Part shown: positions 7,234 through 15,257 of the stretch, piece after piece
How positions within the stretch are numbered: position 1 is the first letter of the stretch
Layout: each line of letters starts with the position of its first letter
Origin: Victivallales bacterium
Lineage (GTDB): Bacteria; Verrucomicrobiota; Lentisphaeria; Oligosphaerales; Lenti-02
Reading direction: 5' to 3'
Assembly (NCBI GenBank): GCA_003245525.1
Contig: QKCY01000491.1
Span: 1-33,032, forward strand
DNA: 33,032 nucleotides
Notes under the pieces: generated by a model
The model's database searches: none
Told to the model about the DNA's origin: nothing
The model's input: only the letters and a program-made list of their open reading frames with translations
Made by a program: the position numbers and the translations under genes

Positions 7234-8268
7234 TCAGGCGAGGTCGGCCAGACGATAGCAGGCGGCGGAGTGGTCGTTGCCGAGGTCGGTCAAGGAAGGC
7301 GGGCCGCCCTGGTCGCAGACGCCAGGCTTGAAGTGGGGGCAGCGGGGATGGAAGGGGCAGCCGGGGGGAATCGCGGTGAGGGAGGGAACACTCCCCCGGA
7401 TGCTAGGCAGGTGTTCCTCGTCCAGGCTCAGGCTGGGCAGGGAGGCCAGGAGGCCCTGGGTATAGGGGTGACGCGGGGCTTTCATTACGGTGCGCACGTC
7501 GGCCCGTTCCACGACCCGACCTAGATACATCACAGCCACATCGTCCGCTGTCTGGGCGACCACGCCCAGATCGTGGGTGATGAGCAGGATCGAGGTGCCG
7601 GTCCGCTTCTGCAAGCCCTTCATCAGGCCGAGAATCTGGGCCTGGATGGTGACATCGAGAGCGGTGGTAGGCTCGTCGGCGATGAGCAGGTCGGGATCGC
7701 AGACCAGAGCCATGGCGATGACCACGCGCTGGCGCATGCCGCCGCTCATTTCGAAGGGGTACTGGTCGATGCGCCGTTCGGCCCCCGGGATGCCGACACG
7801 GGTCAGCATCTCGATGGCCTTCTGGCGGGCGGCTTCGGGGGTCATGTCCTGGTGGATCAGGATGGCCTCGGTGATCTGGTTGCCCACCGTGTGGACCGGG
7901 CTGAGCGCGGTCATGGGCTCCTGGAAGATCATACTGATGGCCCCGCCGCGCAGGGAGAACAGCTTCTCGTCGTCCTCGGCCAGAGCCAGGATGTCCACGC
8001 TATCGCCCGACTTCGGCTGGTAGCGGATGGAGCCACCGAGAATCCGACCGGGCCGCTGGATGAGGCGCAGGATGGAGTAGGAGGTCACGCTCTTGCCGCA
8101 CCCGCTCTCCCCTACCACAGCGGTGGTCCGGCCTCGGCGAATGGCGAGGCTGACGCCGTCCACGGCCCGGACTTCGCCCTCGTGGGTGAAAAAGGAGACC
8201 CGCAGGTCCTGGATACTCAGCAGTACATCGGGGGAAGCGGACACAGTTGGCGAGGCAGCAGGCGTCAT
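7234..8268 (-). CDS. Oligopeptide/dipeptide-type ABC transporter ATPase (DppD/OppD family)
   Basis: The 344-residue protein is a complete ATP-binding subunit. It has Walker A GESGCGKS (53-60), Q-loop Gln116 in IFQEPMTALSP, signature MSGGMRQR (174-181), Walker B LLIADEPTTALD (194-205) and switch THDLG (His232). The C-terminal oligo_HPY region has HPYTQGLLASLPSL and a cysteine set GCPFHPRCP, GVC and AACY (Cys304, 310, 318, 337). In some DppD proteins such cysteines hold an iron-sulphur cluster. It would power import of peptides or, as in many such systems, oligosaccharides. No permease, second ATPase or cognate binding protein of this family is present, and no other minus-strand gene is adjacent, so it is an orphan subunit within the window. 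Confidence 0.93.
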   Translation of the reverse strand: MTPAASPTVSASPDVLLSIQDLRVSFFTHEGEVRAVDGVSLAIRRGRTTAVVGESGCGKSVTSYSILRLIQRPGRILGGSIRYQPKSGDSVDILALAEDDEKLFSLRGGAISMIFQEPMTALSPVHTVGNQITEAILIHQDMTPEAARQKAIEMLTRVGIPGAERRIDQYPFEMSGGMRQRVVIAMALVCDPDLLIADEPTTALDVTIQAQILGLMKGLQKRTGTSILLITHDLGVVAQTADDVAVMYLGRVVERADVRTVMKAPRHPYTQGLLASLPSLSLDEEHLPSIRGSVPSLTAIPPGCPFHPRCPHFKPGVCDQGGPPSLTDLGNDHSAACYRLADLA

Positions 8269-8440
8269 GGCGAATCCAAATGAAAATGACCAGCCAGCAA
8301 CGTAGCCGCCGACCCCGCAAATGCCATCGCGTCAGCGGCGACCGGGCTTGGCGGCGGCACGGATGGATATCTGCGCCCGCGAACCTACATTTTGGGGTTG
8401 TCCAATCCGTCCCCCACCCTCGGGAGTCCCGGCGCATCCC

Positions 8441-9103
8441 ATGTTCATCACGGAGCTATGGTCAAATCCGGTCCACTTCGTCTGCTGGACAGTCATGGTC
8501 GTCTTTTCGGTCTGCTGCCATGAGCTGGCCCACGTCTACGCCGCGCTCAACGAAGGGGACGACACGGCCGCCCGCCGGGGGTATCTCACCCTCGATCCCC
8601 TGAAGCTGATGGGCCCCCAATCGCTGCTCGCGCTCGCCTTTCTCGGCATCGCGTGGGGGGCGGTTCCCGTCACGCTCAGCAAGTTCCGGAACCGCTACAG
8701 CCACGCCCTGGTGGCCGCCTCCGGGCCATCGACCAATCTGTTGCTGGGAGTCGTCTTCGCCTTTGCCGCCGCCTTCGCCATGGCCCACGCCGAGGGAGCG
8801 GAGACCGTCGGCATGTTCGGCACCTTCTTCAAGACCGGCCTGGAGGTGAACTGCATGCTGGCCCTGCTGAACATTCTGCCGATCCCCATGTTCGATGGCT
8901 GGGAAGTGGCCGCCTACGTCGCCCCCTCCCTCAACCGGATCCCCGCCGAAAAGCGCTACGTGGGCGGCTGGATCGCGCTCATGGTGCTCTTCGTCACCCC
9001 GCTCTCCCGGGTCCTCTGGAGCGGGGCTTTCTACTTGCGGGACGTGTTTCTGGACACGGCCATTCGTCTGGTTTCGTTGGTGAGTCCCGCGAACGGCTTG
9101 TAA
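8441..9103 (+). CDS. M50 family (site-2-protease-like) membrane metalloprotease
   Basis: With the ATG at 8441 the protein has 220 residues. It is highly hydrophobic, with about five or six membrane segments. The zinc site HELAH (His27-His31) lies in the first membrane helix region, and NILPIPMFDGWEV (Asn144, Asp152) is the second conserved motif carrying the third zinc ligand. This is the compact site-2-protease type, without PDZ or CBS domains. Such enzymes cut membrane proteins inside the bilayer, often to release regulators. The longer frame from 8321 adds a polar, non-membrane stretch and was not used; the nearest purine-rich site, GGGAG, is rather far (15 bases) from the chosen ATG. It is followed 13 bases later by the solute-binding-protein gene on the same strand, so they are probably co-transcribed. 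Confidence 0.85.
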   Translation: MFITELWSNPVHFVCWTVMVVFSVCCHELAHVYAALNEGDDTAARRGYLTLDPLKLMGPQSLLALAFLGIAWGAVPVTLSKFRNRYSHALVAASGPSTNLLLGVVFAFAAAFAMAHAEGAETVGMFGTFFKTGLEVNCMLALLNILPIPMFDGWEVAAYVAPSLNRIPAEKRYVGGWIALMVLFVTPLSRVLWSGAFYLRDVFLDTAIRLVSLVSPANGL

Positions 9104-9116
9104 GGAACTCCGTCGC

Positions 9117-10742
9117 ATGTTGCGCCGCACTCTCATCGCCCTCATGCCCTTGGTCATCATCATCGCCTTGCCATTGCTGATGCGCCGGGACGAGGTGAAG
9201 GACGATCCCACGGCCGAGCAGCTGGTCATCGTCAGCCCCCACAACGAAGCCATCCGGTGGGAGTTCGAGAACGCCTTCCAGAAGTACTGCCGGGAACGCT
9301 ACAACCGCAAGGTGGACATCGACTGGCGGACGCCCGGGGGGACCAGCGAGATCATCCTCTACCTCCAGGGCGGCTACGTGGCCTCCTTCCGCCAAGCCTG
9401 GGAACAGCAGGACAAGGAATGGAGCAGCCAGATCGAGGCCGGATTCCTGGACCGCAAGCTCAAGCAGGCGGACGCCGACGCCACCGTCTGGGAGGCCCGC
9501 CAGACCTTCCTCGCCTCTTCGGCCAGTGTCGGCATCGACATTCTGTTCGGCGGCGGACAGTACGACCTCGCCAACCTCGCCAAACAGGGCATCCTGGTCC
9601 CCGCCGGGGTGCGCGAGCGCCATCCCGAGTGGTTCGCCGGCCCCCAACCCATCCTGGACAACGGGTTGAGCGGCGAAATCTGGTGCGACCCCAACGACTG
9701 CTACTACGGGGCCTGCCTTTCCTCCTTCGGCATCTGCTACAATCTCGACCGACTGGCGGCCCTTGGCTACGACGTCAACGATCCCGCCGCCCTGCCCTCC
9801 ACCTGGGAAAGTCTCGCCGATCCCCGGCTCTTCGGCCAAGTGGCCGCCGCCGATCCCTCCAAGAGCGGTTCGATCACCAAGTGCTTCGAGATGCTGGTCC
9901 AGCAGCGCATGGCCCAAACCGTGCAGGCCGCCGGACCGGATCTCTCCCAGGAGCAGTTGGCCGCCGCCGTCGGCCAGGGCTGGGTGGACGCCATGGACCT
10001 GATCAAACGCATTGGCGGCAACTCCCGCTACTACACCTTCTCCGCCAGCAAGGTGCCGGTGGACGTGGCGCGAGGCAATCTGGCGGCAGGCATGTGCATC
10101 GACTTCTACGGCGGCAGCCAGGCCGAGTGGGAGGAACTGCACGTGGGGCGCGAGACCATGCGCTACGTGACCCCCGAGGGAGGTTCCTCCATCTCCGCCG
10201 ACCCGATCGGCATCCTGCGCGGGGCTCCGCACCGTGACTTGGCCGAGCTGTTTGTGGATTTCGTCCTCTCGCCCGAGGGGCAGAAGCTCTGGGGCTACCG
10301 GGTCGGCGAGCCGGGCGGCCCGGTGCAGTACGCCTTGCGCCGTCCGCCGATCCGCCGCGACTTCTACACCCCCGAATACCAGGTCCATATGTCGGACCCG
10401 AACTACAACCCCTTCGTCCTGGCCGCCGAGTTCGAGTACCATGGCGAGTGGACCGGGCCTCTCTTCGGCCTGATCCGCGTACTGCTGCGGGCCATGGTCA
10501 TCGATCCCCATCCCGAACTGCGCGATGCCTGGCAGGCCATCCTCGATGCCGGTGGCCCCGAGGCCGTTCCCGACGCCATGGCCGCCCTGCGCCGCCTGCC
10601 CTTCGAGCTGAAGGATGCGGGAGCGGAGGCCAAGGCGATTCGCCTGCCCGAGGACCGCGTCTTCCGGATGCGGGACTGGGGCGAGTTCTTCCGCGCCTCC
10701 TACCGGGAGGCCGAACGCCTGGCCCGTACCCATGCCCCCTGA
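9117..10742 (+). CDS. Extracellular solute-binding protein, ABC-type, iron-binding-protein-like (large form)
   Basis: This 541-residue protein begins with a membrane anchor or signal sequence (MLRRTLIALMPLVIIIALPL). It then shows a type II periplasmic-binding fold: LVIVSPHNEAIRWEFENAFQKY, VDIDWRTPGGTSEIILYLQG, GIDILFGGGQYDLANLAKQG, YNLDRLAALGYDVNDPAALPSTWESL, AAADPSKSGSITK and FVDFVLSPEGQKLWGYRVGEPGG. The fold resembles Fe(III)- and spermidine/putrescine-binding proteins but is about 200 residues longer, a size seen in relatives from Verrucomicrobia-like bacteria. The ligand is unknown. No ABC permease or ATPase of the matching type is adjacent. Instead its last codons overlap the start of trkH by 11 bases, which argues for translational coupling and for a function connected with potassium uptake or simply a shared operon. 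Confidence 0.88.
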   Translation: MLRRTLIALMPLVIIIALPLLMRRDEVKDDPTAEQLVIVSPHNEAIRWEFENAFQKYCRERYNRKVDIDWRTPGGTSEIILYLQGGYVASFRQAWEQQDKEWSSQIEAGFLDRKLKQADADATVWEARQTFLASSASVGIDILFGGGQYDLANLAKQGILVPAGVRERHPEWFAGPQPILDNGLSGEIWCDPNDCYYGACLSSFGICYNLDRLAALGYDVNDPAALPSTWESLADPRLFGQVAAADPSKSGSITKCFEMLVQQRMAQTVQAAGPDLSQEQLAAAVGQGWVDAMDLIKRIGGNSRYYTFSASKVPVDVARGNLAAGMCIDFYGGSQAEWEELHVGRETMRYVTPEGGSSISADPIGILRGAPHRDLAELFVDFVLSPEGQKLWGYRVGEPGGPVQYALRRPPIRRDFYTPEYQVHMSDPNYNPFVLAAEFEYHGEWTGPLFGLIRVLLRAMVIDPHPELRDAWQAILDAGGPEAVPDAMAALRRLPFELKDAGAEAKAIRLPEDRVFRMRDWGEFFRASYREAERLARTHAP

Positions 10743-12786
10743 TGCCGCGACGATCCCCGCCTACCGCCGGAAGGAACTGGCCTACGAGGTCATCGTCCTC
10801 CTGCTGGGCATCCCGTTCCTCCTCATGCTGGCGGCCTGCGCCGACGGCGACGAGGCGCTCTTTGCGCCCTGGGGCCAAGTCTCGCCCATCCTGCTCTCCC
10901 TGGCGGGCGGCTATCTGCTGCTGGTCGTCGGCGGCTTTCTGGTCCCGGCCTGGCGGGGCAGTTCTCCGGGCCACTTGACCCGCAGTGTGCTCTCTCTGGC
11001 CTTCGTGCCCATCTACATTCTCATGTTCTCCGTCCACAAGGGGCTGGCCCTGACTGGCTTTGCCTGGAGCTACCTCGCCTCCCAGTGTCTGCTGCGGGCT
11101 TCGTCGGCGGAGAGCGCGGAGGAGGACTACGAGGGTTTGGCCTTCTCGGTCTCCGTGCTGGTCATGGCAGGCACCCTTGCGGCCGCCTTGCTGGACACCG
11201 GCTACGGTCTGCTCTTCGGCATGGTCGGCCAAGTGGCGGCCTGGCTCTTCGCCGTGCTGGCGGTGGCTGCTCTCACGATCCTGCGCACTCCCGCCGTGCC
11301 ATCGCGGGCCCTGGGCACCATCGAACATCTGCTGACCGGGTTGGGACTGGTCTGCCTGACCCAACCGGAGTGGCGGGATGCGGCCTTGCCCATCTTCGCC
11401 GCCCGGCTGGCCCTTACCGTGCTGCGCGGCTGGGAGAGGCGCTACGGATTCGACTCTCTCTGGCGGCACCTCACGGAACGGCCCACCCATCTGCTGGTCC
11501 TCAGCTTCGCGGCCGTGATTCTGGTCGGGACCCTGATCCTCACCCTGCCAGTCGCCACCAGCCACCATGTGGGCCTTTCGCCTCTCGACGCCCTGTTCAC
11601 CTCCACTAGCGCCACCTGCGTGACCGGACTGATCGTGGTGGATACGGGCAGTGCCTTCTCCCTCTTCGGCCAACTCGTGGTGCTGGCCCTGATCCAGATC
11701 GGCGGCCTCGGCATCATGACCATATCGATCTTCGCCGCCCTCGCGCTCGGTCGCCGAGTCGGTCTGCGCAGCGAATTCGCCGTAGGCGAGATGATCGGGG
11801 AGCAACGCAACCGCATGGCCCGACGCCTGTTGTACTTCATCGTCCTGGTCACGGCAGTCATCGAACTGGCCGGAGCCGTGGCTCTGGCCTACGGCTTCCG
11901 CCAGTACCAGGGCTACGGCCTGGGCAAGGCGGCGTACTACGGACTGTTCCACAGCATCAGCGCCTTCTGCAACGCCGGGTTCGCCCTCTTTGCGGACAGT
12001 TTCGTCGGCTTGGCCAACGTCCCCTTCTTCCCTCTGGTTCTCTCGGCCCTGATCACGCTGGGCGGGCTGGGCTTCGGCGTGCTCTACACCCTCTTCCGCC
12101 TGCCGGGCAGCCGGCGCGCCAACTATGGCCCGCACGTGAAACTGGTCCTGGTGACCAGTGTGGTGCTGACCGTGGGGGGAACAGTCTTCTTCCTGATCGC
12201 GGAGCGTAGCCATTCGCTGGCCGGGCTCTCCCTCCGCGACTCCCTGGTGAACGCCTGGTTCCAGTCGGTCACTGCCCGCACGGCCGGCTTCAACACCGTC
12301 GATCTCACTCAGTTCTCCGCCGCTTCGAACCTGCTGATGAACCTCCTCATGTTTATCGGTGCGGCCCCTGGCTCCACCGGCGGCGGGGTGAAGGTGACAA
12401 CCATCGCCGTGCTGTTCCTGCTCGTCCGCTCGGTGCTCCGCGGCCATGAGCGGGTCAACGCTTTTGGCCGCTGCATCGAGCCCGCGACCGTGGTGAAGTC
12501 CACGGTCCTCATCTGCCTCTCCGCCCTGGCGGTGACCGTGTCGGCCATGGTCCTGCTCGTCACCCAGCACATCTCCACCGTGGACCTCCTCTTCGAGACC
12601 GTCTCCGCCTTTGGCACGGTCGGCCTTTCGCGCGGTGCCACGGGGCAACTGGACGCCCTGGGCAAACTCGTCATCGTCGGACTCATGTTCATTGGCCGCG
12701 TCGGCCCTCTCACCCTTCTCGTCATGATGCGTCCCCGCCGGGGTTCCAGCATCGAGTACCCAGCCGCCCGCGTCATGGTGGGCTAG
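10732..12786 (+). CDS. trkH: TrkH-type potassium uptake channel with long N-terminal membrane extension
   Basis: The start at 10732 lies inside the end of the solute-binding-protein gene and gives 684 residues. The Trk core begins near residue 250 and contains all four pore repeats. The selectivity-filter segments are TCVTGL (295-300), CNAGF (413-417), RTAGF (516-520) and GTVGL (628-632), each keeping the key glycine. IGGLGIMT (323-330), STGGGVKVTT (548-557) and FIGRVGPLTLL (653-663) are further family marks. Typical TrkH or KtrB proteins have 440-490 residues. The extra 250 N-terminal residues hold about six hydrophobic segments of unknown role. The RCK subunit gene trkA follows after 59 bases that contain a stem-loop, so the pair should form a gated K+ transporter in the inner membrane. 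Confidence 0.93.
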   Translation: MPPDAATIPAYRRKELAYEVIVLLLGIPFLLMLAACADGDEALFAPWGQVSPILLSLAGGYLLLVVGGFLVPAWRGSSPGHLTRSVLSLAFVPIYILMFSVHKGLALTGFAWSYLASQCLLRASSAESAEEDYEGLAFSVSVLVMAGTLAAALLDTGYGLLFGMVGQVAAWLFAVLAVAALTILRTPAVPSRALGTIEHLLTGLGLVCLTQPEWRDAALPIFAARLALTVLRGWERRYGFDSLWRHLTERPTHLLVLSFAAVILVGTLILTLPVATSHHVGLSPLDALFTSTSATCVTGLIVVDTGSAFSLFGQLVVLALIQIGGLGIMTISIFAALALGRRVGLRSEFAVGEMIGEQRNRMARRLLYFIVLVTAVIELAGAVALAYGFRQYQGYGLGKAAYYGLFHSISAFCNAGFALFADSFVGLANVPFFPLVLSALITLGGLGFGVLYTLFRLPGSRRANYGPHVKLVLVTSVVLTVGGTVFFLIAERSHSLAGLSLRDSLVNAWFQSVTARTAGFNTVDLTQFSAASNLLMNLLMFIGAAPGSTGGGVKVTTIAVLFLLVRSVLRGHERVNAFGRCIEPATVVKSTVLICLSALAVTVSAMVLLVTQHISTVDLLFETVSAFGTVGLSRGATGQLDALGKLVIVGLMFIGRVGPLTLLVMMRPRRGSSIEYPAARVMVG

Positions 12787-12798
12787 GCCGCGCCAAGC

Positions 12799-12823
12799 GG
12801 CGGAACCGAGGCTATGTTCCGCC
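12799..12823 (+). promoter_or_regulatory. Stem-loop between trkH and trkA
   Basis: GGCGGAAC (12799-12806) pairs perfectly with GTTCCGCC (12816-12823) around a 9-base loop. No T-run follows, and trkA starts 22 bases downstream with its GAAGGAA site nearby. It may act as a processing or attenuation structure that adjusts TrkA relative to TrkH; this is an inference. Confidence 0.6.
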
Positions 12824-12845
12824 AGCAACCGAAGGAACCAACGGG

Positions 12846-13523
12846 ATGAAGCGACAGATTGCAGTGATCGGACTCGGTATCTTCGGCCGGGAAGTGGCCC
12901 TGTCCTTGGCCCAACGCGGGTTCTCGGTGATGGCCATCGATGCCGAAGCCGAGCCCGTGGAGGAGATCAAGGACGACGTGGCCCAGGCCCTGGTGCTGGA
13001 CACCACCAACGAGCACGCCCTGCTCGAAGCCAAGATCGACGAGATCGAGGTGGTGGTGAACGCCATCGGCACCCAGCACATCGAGAATAGCATCCTCACC
13101 ACCGCCCTCCTCCGCCAGCTTGGCGTCTCCCATATCATCGCCCGCGCCACTGCGCCCCTCCATGCCCGCATCCTCCGCCAGGTGGGTGCCCATGAGGTCG
13201 TGAACCCCGAGGAGGACATGGCCCGCAAGCTCGCCCACCAGCTCGCCCGGCCCGGCCTGCGGGAAATCCTCCCCCTGGCCGAGGACGTCTGCGTGGCGGA
13301 GCTTCCCGTGCCCGCCAGTTTCGTCGGGCGCACCCTCGCCCAGCTCGACGTGCGGCGGCATTACGGGGTCAACGTCATCGGCGTCCAGCGCCTGCCCGCT
13401 GGCGGCGGCGAGCGCCGCATGGTCCTGAACATCGTGCCCAACCAGGACGCCTTCCAGGAAGGCGACGTGCTGGTGGTCATCGGTCGCGACGAGGATGTGG
13501 ACCGCCTCGGCGGTCTGGGTTGA
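12846..13523 (+). CDS. trkA: TrkA/KtrA regulatory subunit of K+ uptake (RCK domains)
   Basis: The 225-residue protein has one RCK_N Rossmann domain with the dinucleotide-binding motif GLGIFG (9-14) and a terminal acidic residue in VMAIDAEAEPV. A conserved middle follows: VVVNAIGTQHIENSILTTALLRQLGV, then HARILRQVGAHEVVNPEEDMARKLAHQL. An RCK_C domain completes it, with VPASFVGRTLAQLDVRRHYGVNVIGVQR and FQEGDVLVVIGRDEDVDRL. At this length it is a single-repeat, KtrA-like subunit. It binds nucleotides in the cytoplasm and gates the TrkH pore. It is co-directional with trkH and almost certainly its partner. A large palindrome lies immediately downstream. Confidence 0.95.
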   Translation: MKRQIAVIGLGIFGREVALSLAQRGFSVMAIDAEAEPVEEIKDDVAQALVLDTTNEHALLEAKIDEIEVVVNAIGTQHIENSILTTALLRQLGVSHIIARATAPLHARILRQVGAHEVVNPEEDMARKLAHQLARPGLREILPLAEDVCVAELPVPASFVGRTLAQLDVRRHYGVNVIGVQRLPAGGGERRMVLNIVPNQDAFQEGDVLVVIGRDEDVDRLGGLG

Positions 13524-13526
13524 TTC

Positions 13527-13669
13527 ATTCACCACGAAGGCACGAAGAACACGAAGTGAAGACAGTAGGAGCAGAGACAGTCCCGCACACCGCCCGGAGA
13601 CTCCGGGCGATGTGCGCTGTATTCCTCTCTCTTGCTTCCCTTCGTGACCTTCGTGCCTTCGTGGTGAAT
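13527..13669. repeat. 143-bp palindromic element with 34-bp CACGAAG-type arms
   Basis: The left arm (13527-13560) and the right arm (13636-13669) are inverted repeats matching at 31 of 34 positions; the outer 21 bases, beginning ATTCACCACGAAGGCACGAA, match perfectly. Each arm is built from a short CACGAAG direct repeat. The 75-base centre contains a second hairpin, GCCCGGA-gac-TCCGGGC, flanked by pairing GCACA/TGTGC. It lies between trkA and the isomerase-like gene. It could be a non-coding mobile or REP-like element, or a strong mRNA structure ending the trk transcript. Confidence 0.85.
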
Positions 13670-13698
13670 ACGGTTTTCTAGGAGAAAGGAAAACGGCG

Positions 13699-15096
13699 GT
13701 GAATGCTCCGTTGCTTGGCTTCTGTCCCATCGGGAAGTTCGTCTTCAGCAACGCGGACGCCGTCCGCCTGAAGGGGGAGATCCGGGCGCGGCTGCTCTCC
13801 TGGCAGATTCCCTTTGTGGATTTGGAGGGCGTCCTGGAGGACGGTTTGGTCAAGGACCAGGCCCACGTCAACGCCGTGGTCGACCACTTCCGCGCCGCCG
13901 GGGTGGAGGCGCTGTTCATGCCCCACTGCAACTTCGGCACCGAGGGCGCCGTCGGGATGATCGCCCGCAAACTCGGCGTGCCCGTGCTCCTCTGGGGGCC
14001 CCGCGACGAGGCCCCGCTGCCCGACGGCACCCGCCTGCGCGACACCCTCTGCGGCCTCTTCGCCTCCAGCAACGTCCTGCGCAAGCTCGGCGTCCCCTTC
14101 ACCTACCTGGAGAACTGCCGCCTGGACGATCCCCCCTTCGCCCAAGGGCTCGACACCTTCCTCCGCGCCGCCCACGCCGCCAACGCCCTCCGCCAGGGCA
14201 TCAAGATCGGCCATATCGGCCAGCGTATCGACTTCTTCTGGACCACCATCGTCAACGAGCGCGAACTGCTTGAGCGTTTCAACGTCGAGGTCCTTCCCCT
14301 CGATCTGGTGGACTTCATCGCCCAATCGAAGGACCGGGTCCGCCAGGGCCGCGCGGGGTACGAGAAGGAACTGGCCGAACTGCGCCAGCACGCCCAGATC
14401 ACCGGGTTCACAGACGATACCCCCATGCTCCACGTCCTCGCCATGCGCGACCAGATGCTCGCCCTCGGCGAGACCCATGGCCTCGACGCCCTGGCCGTGC
14501 AGGAGTTCACCTCCCTGGTCGATGCTATGGGCGCCTACTGCTGCTACGCGGAGTCTGCCGTGGGCGACCGCCTCACCATCGCCTACGAATCCGACCTCCA
14601 TGGAGCCATCAGCAACGTCCTCGCCCAGCGCGCCACCCTCGGCAGCAGCCCCGCCTTCCTGGCCGAATTCGTCGTCCGCCACCCCGAGAACGACAACGCC
14701 GGCTGCGTCTGGCACGCCGGTGCCCCCCTCAGCCTCCGCGACCCCGCCGACCCCCTCCGCATCGGCCAGCATTGGATTCTCCCCAGCCCCCTTGCCGGCA
14801 TGACCCACTTCCGCCTCCGCCCCGGAGACGTCACCATGGCCCGCTTCGACGGCGCGGGCGACGACTACCAGCTCGCCATCGGCCAAGCCGCCACCTGCGA
14901 CGGCCCCGCCACCCAGAACAACTACTGCTGGGTCGAAGTCGACAACTGGCCCCACTGGGAGCGCACCCTCATGGAAGGCCCCTTCATCCACCACATGGCC
15001 ATGGTCTACGGCCATTGCGGCGACGCCCTCCAAGAAGCCTGCAAATACATCCCCAACCTTGCTCCGGTACGGCTGGATGGAGACAAGCAGAGATAA
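13699..15096 (+). CDS. L-fucose/L-arabinose isomerase-fold protein
   Basis: This 465-residue protein starts with GTG, about 9 bases after an AGGA site. It matches the overall pattern of the fucose/arabinose isomerase superfamily: an N-terminal Rossmann-like half (LLGFCPIGKFVFSNADAVRLKG, VEALFMPHCNFGTEGAVGMIARKLGVPVLLWGPRDE) and a middle domain (HIGQRIDFFW). A C-terminal catalytic region follows, with LAVQEFTSL (Glu269), YESDLHGAISNVLAQ and HPENDNAGCVWH. Glu269 and Asp299 are candidate metal ligands. Members of this loosely defined branch may interconvert aldoses and ketoses, and the nearby GH29-like enzyme makes fucose an attractive substrate, but many such proteins are uncharacterised. It is bordered on both sides by palindromic repeats, so it is probably a single-gene unit. 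Confidence 0.75.
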   Translation: MNAPLLGFCPIGKFVFSNADAVRLKGEIRARLLSWQIPFVDLEGVLEDGLVKDQAHVNAVVDHFRAAGVEALFMPHCNFGTEGAVGMIARKLGVPVLLWGPRDEAPLPDGTRLRDTLCGLFASSNVLRKLGVPFTYLENCRLDDPPFAQGLDTFLRAAHAANALRQGIKIGHIGQRIDFFWTTIVNERELLERFNVEVLPLDLVDFIAQSKDRVRQGRAGYEKELAELRQHAQITGFTDDTPMLHVLAMRDQMLALGETHGLDALAVQEFTSLVDAMGAYCCYAESAVGDRLTIAYESDLHGAISNVLAQRATLGSSPAFLAEFVVRHPENDNAGCVWHAGAPLSLRDPADPLRIGQHWILPSPLAGMTHFRLRPGDVTMARFDGAGDDYQLAIGQAATCDGPATQNNYCWVEVDNWPHWERTLMEGPFIHHMAMVYGHCGDALQEACKYIPNLAPVRLDGDKQR

Positions 15097-15133
15097 CCGG
15101 CGGCACGGCGCACGGGCCGGAACGGGTCTTCGC

Positions 15134-15205
15134 TCGTAGTCCAGGCTTCAGCCTGCTGTTCCCTAGATCGCGCCGGAAAGGCACAGGCTGAAGCCTGGAC
15201 TACGA
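15134..15205. repeat. 22-bp perfect inverted repeat, TAGTCCAGGCTTCAGCCTG type
   Basis: Positions 15134-15155 and 15184-15205 are exact reverse complements (22 of 22), separated by 28 bases. The core reads TAGTCCAGGCTTCAGCCTG, and the arm end CAGGCTTCAGCCTG is nearly self-complementary. It lies 37 bases after the isomerase-like gene and may terminate it. Its quality suggests a dispersed genomic repeat family. Confidence 0.85.
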
Positions 15206-15257
15206 ACGGGAACAGCCGTGAGAGTAGACCTTGGGATGGGGCCGGTATATCTTGGGT

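Noticed and set aside
8994-10733. 579-codon minus-strand frame opposite the binding-protein gene
   Set aside because: No recognisable motif; shadow of a gene with strong family features.
10498-12828. 776-codon minus-strand open frame opposite trkH
   Set aside because: Its composition is rich in His, Gln, Glu and Gly without any domain pattern; it is the antisense of the trkH membrane segments.
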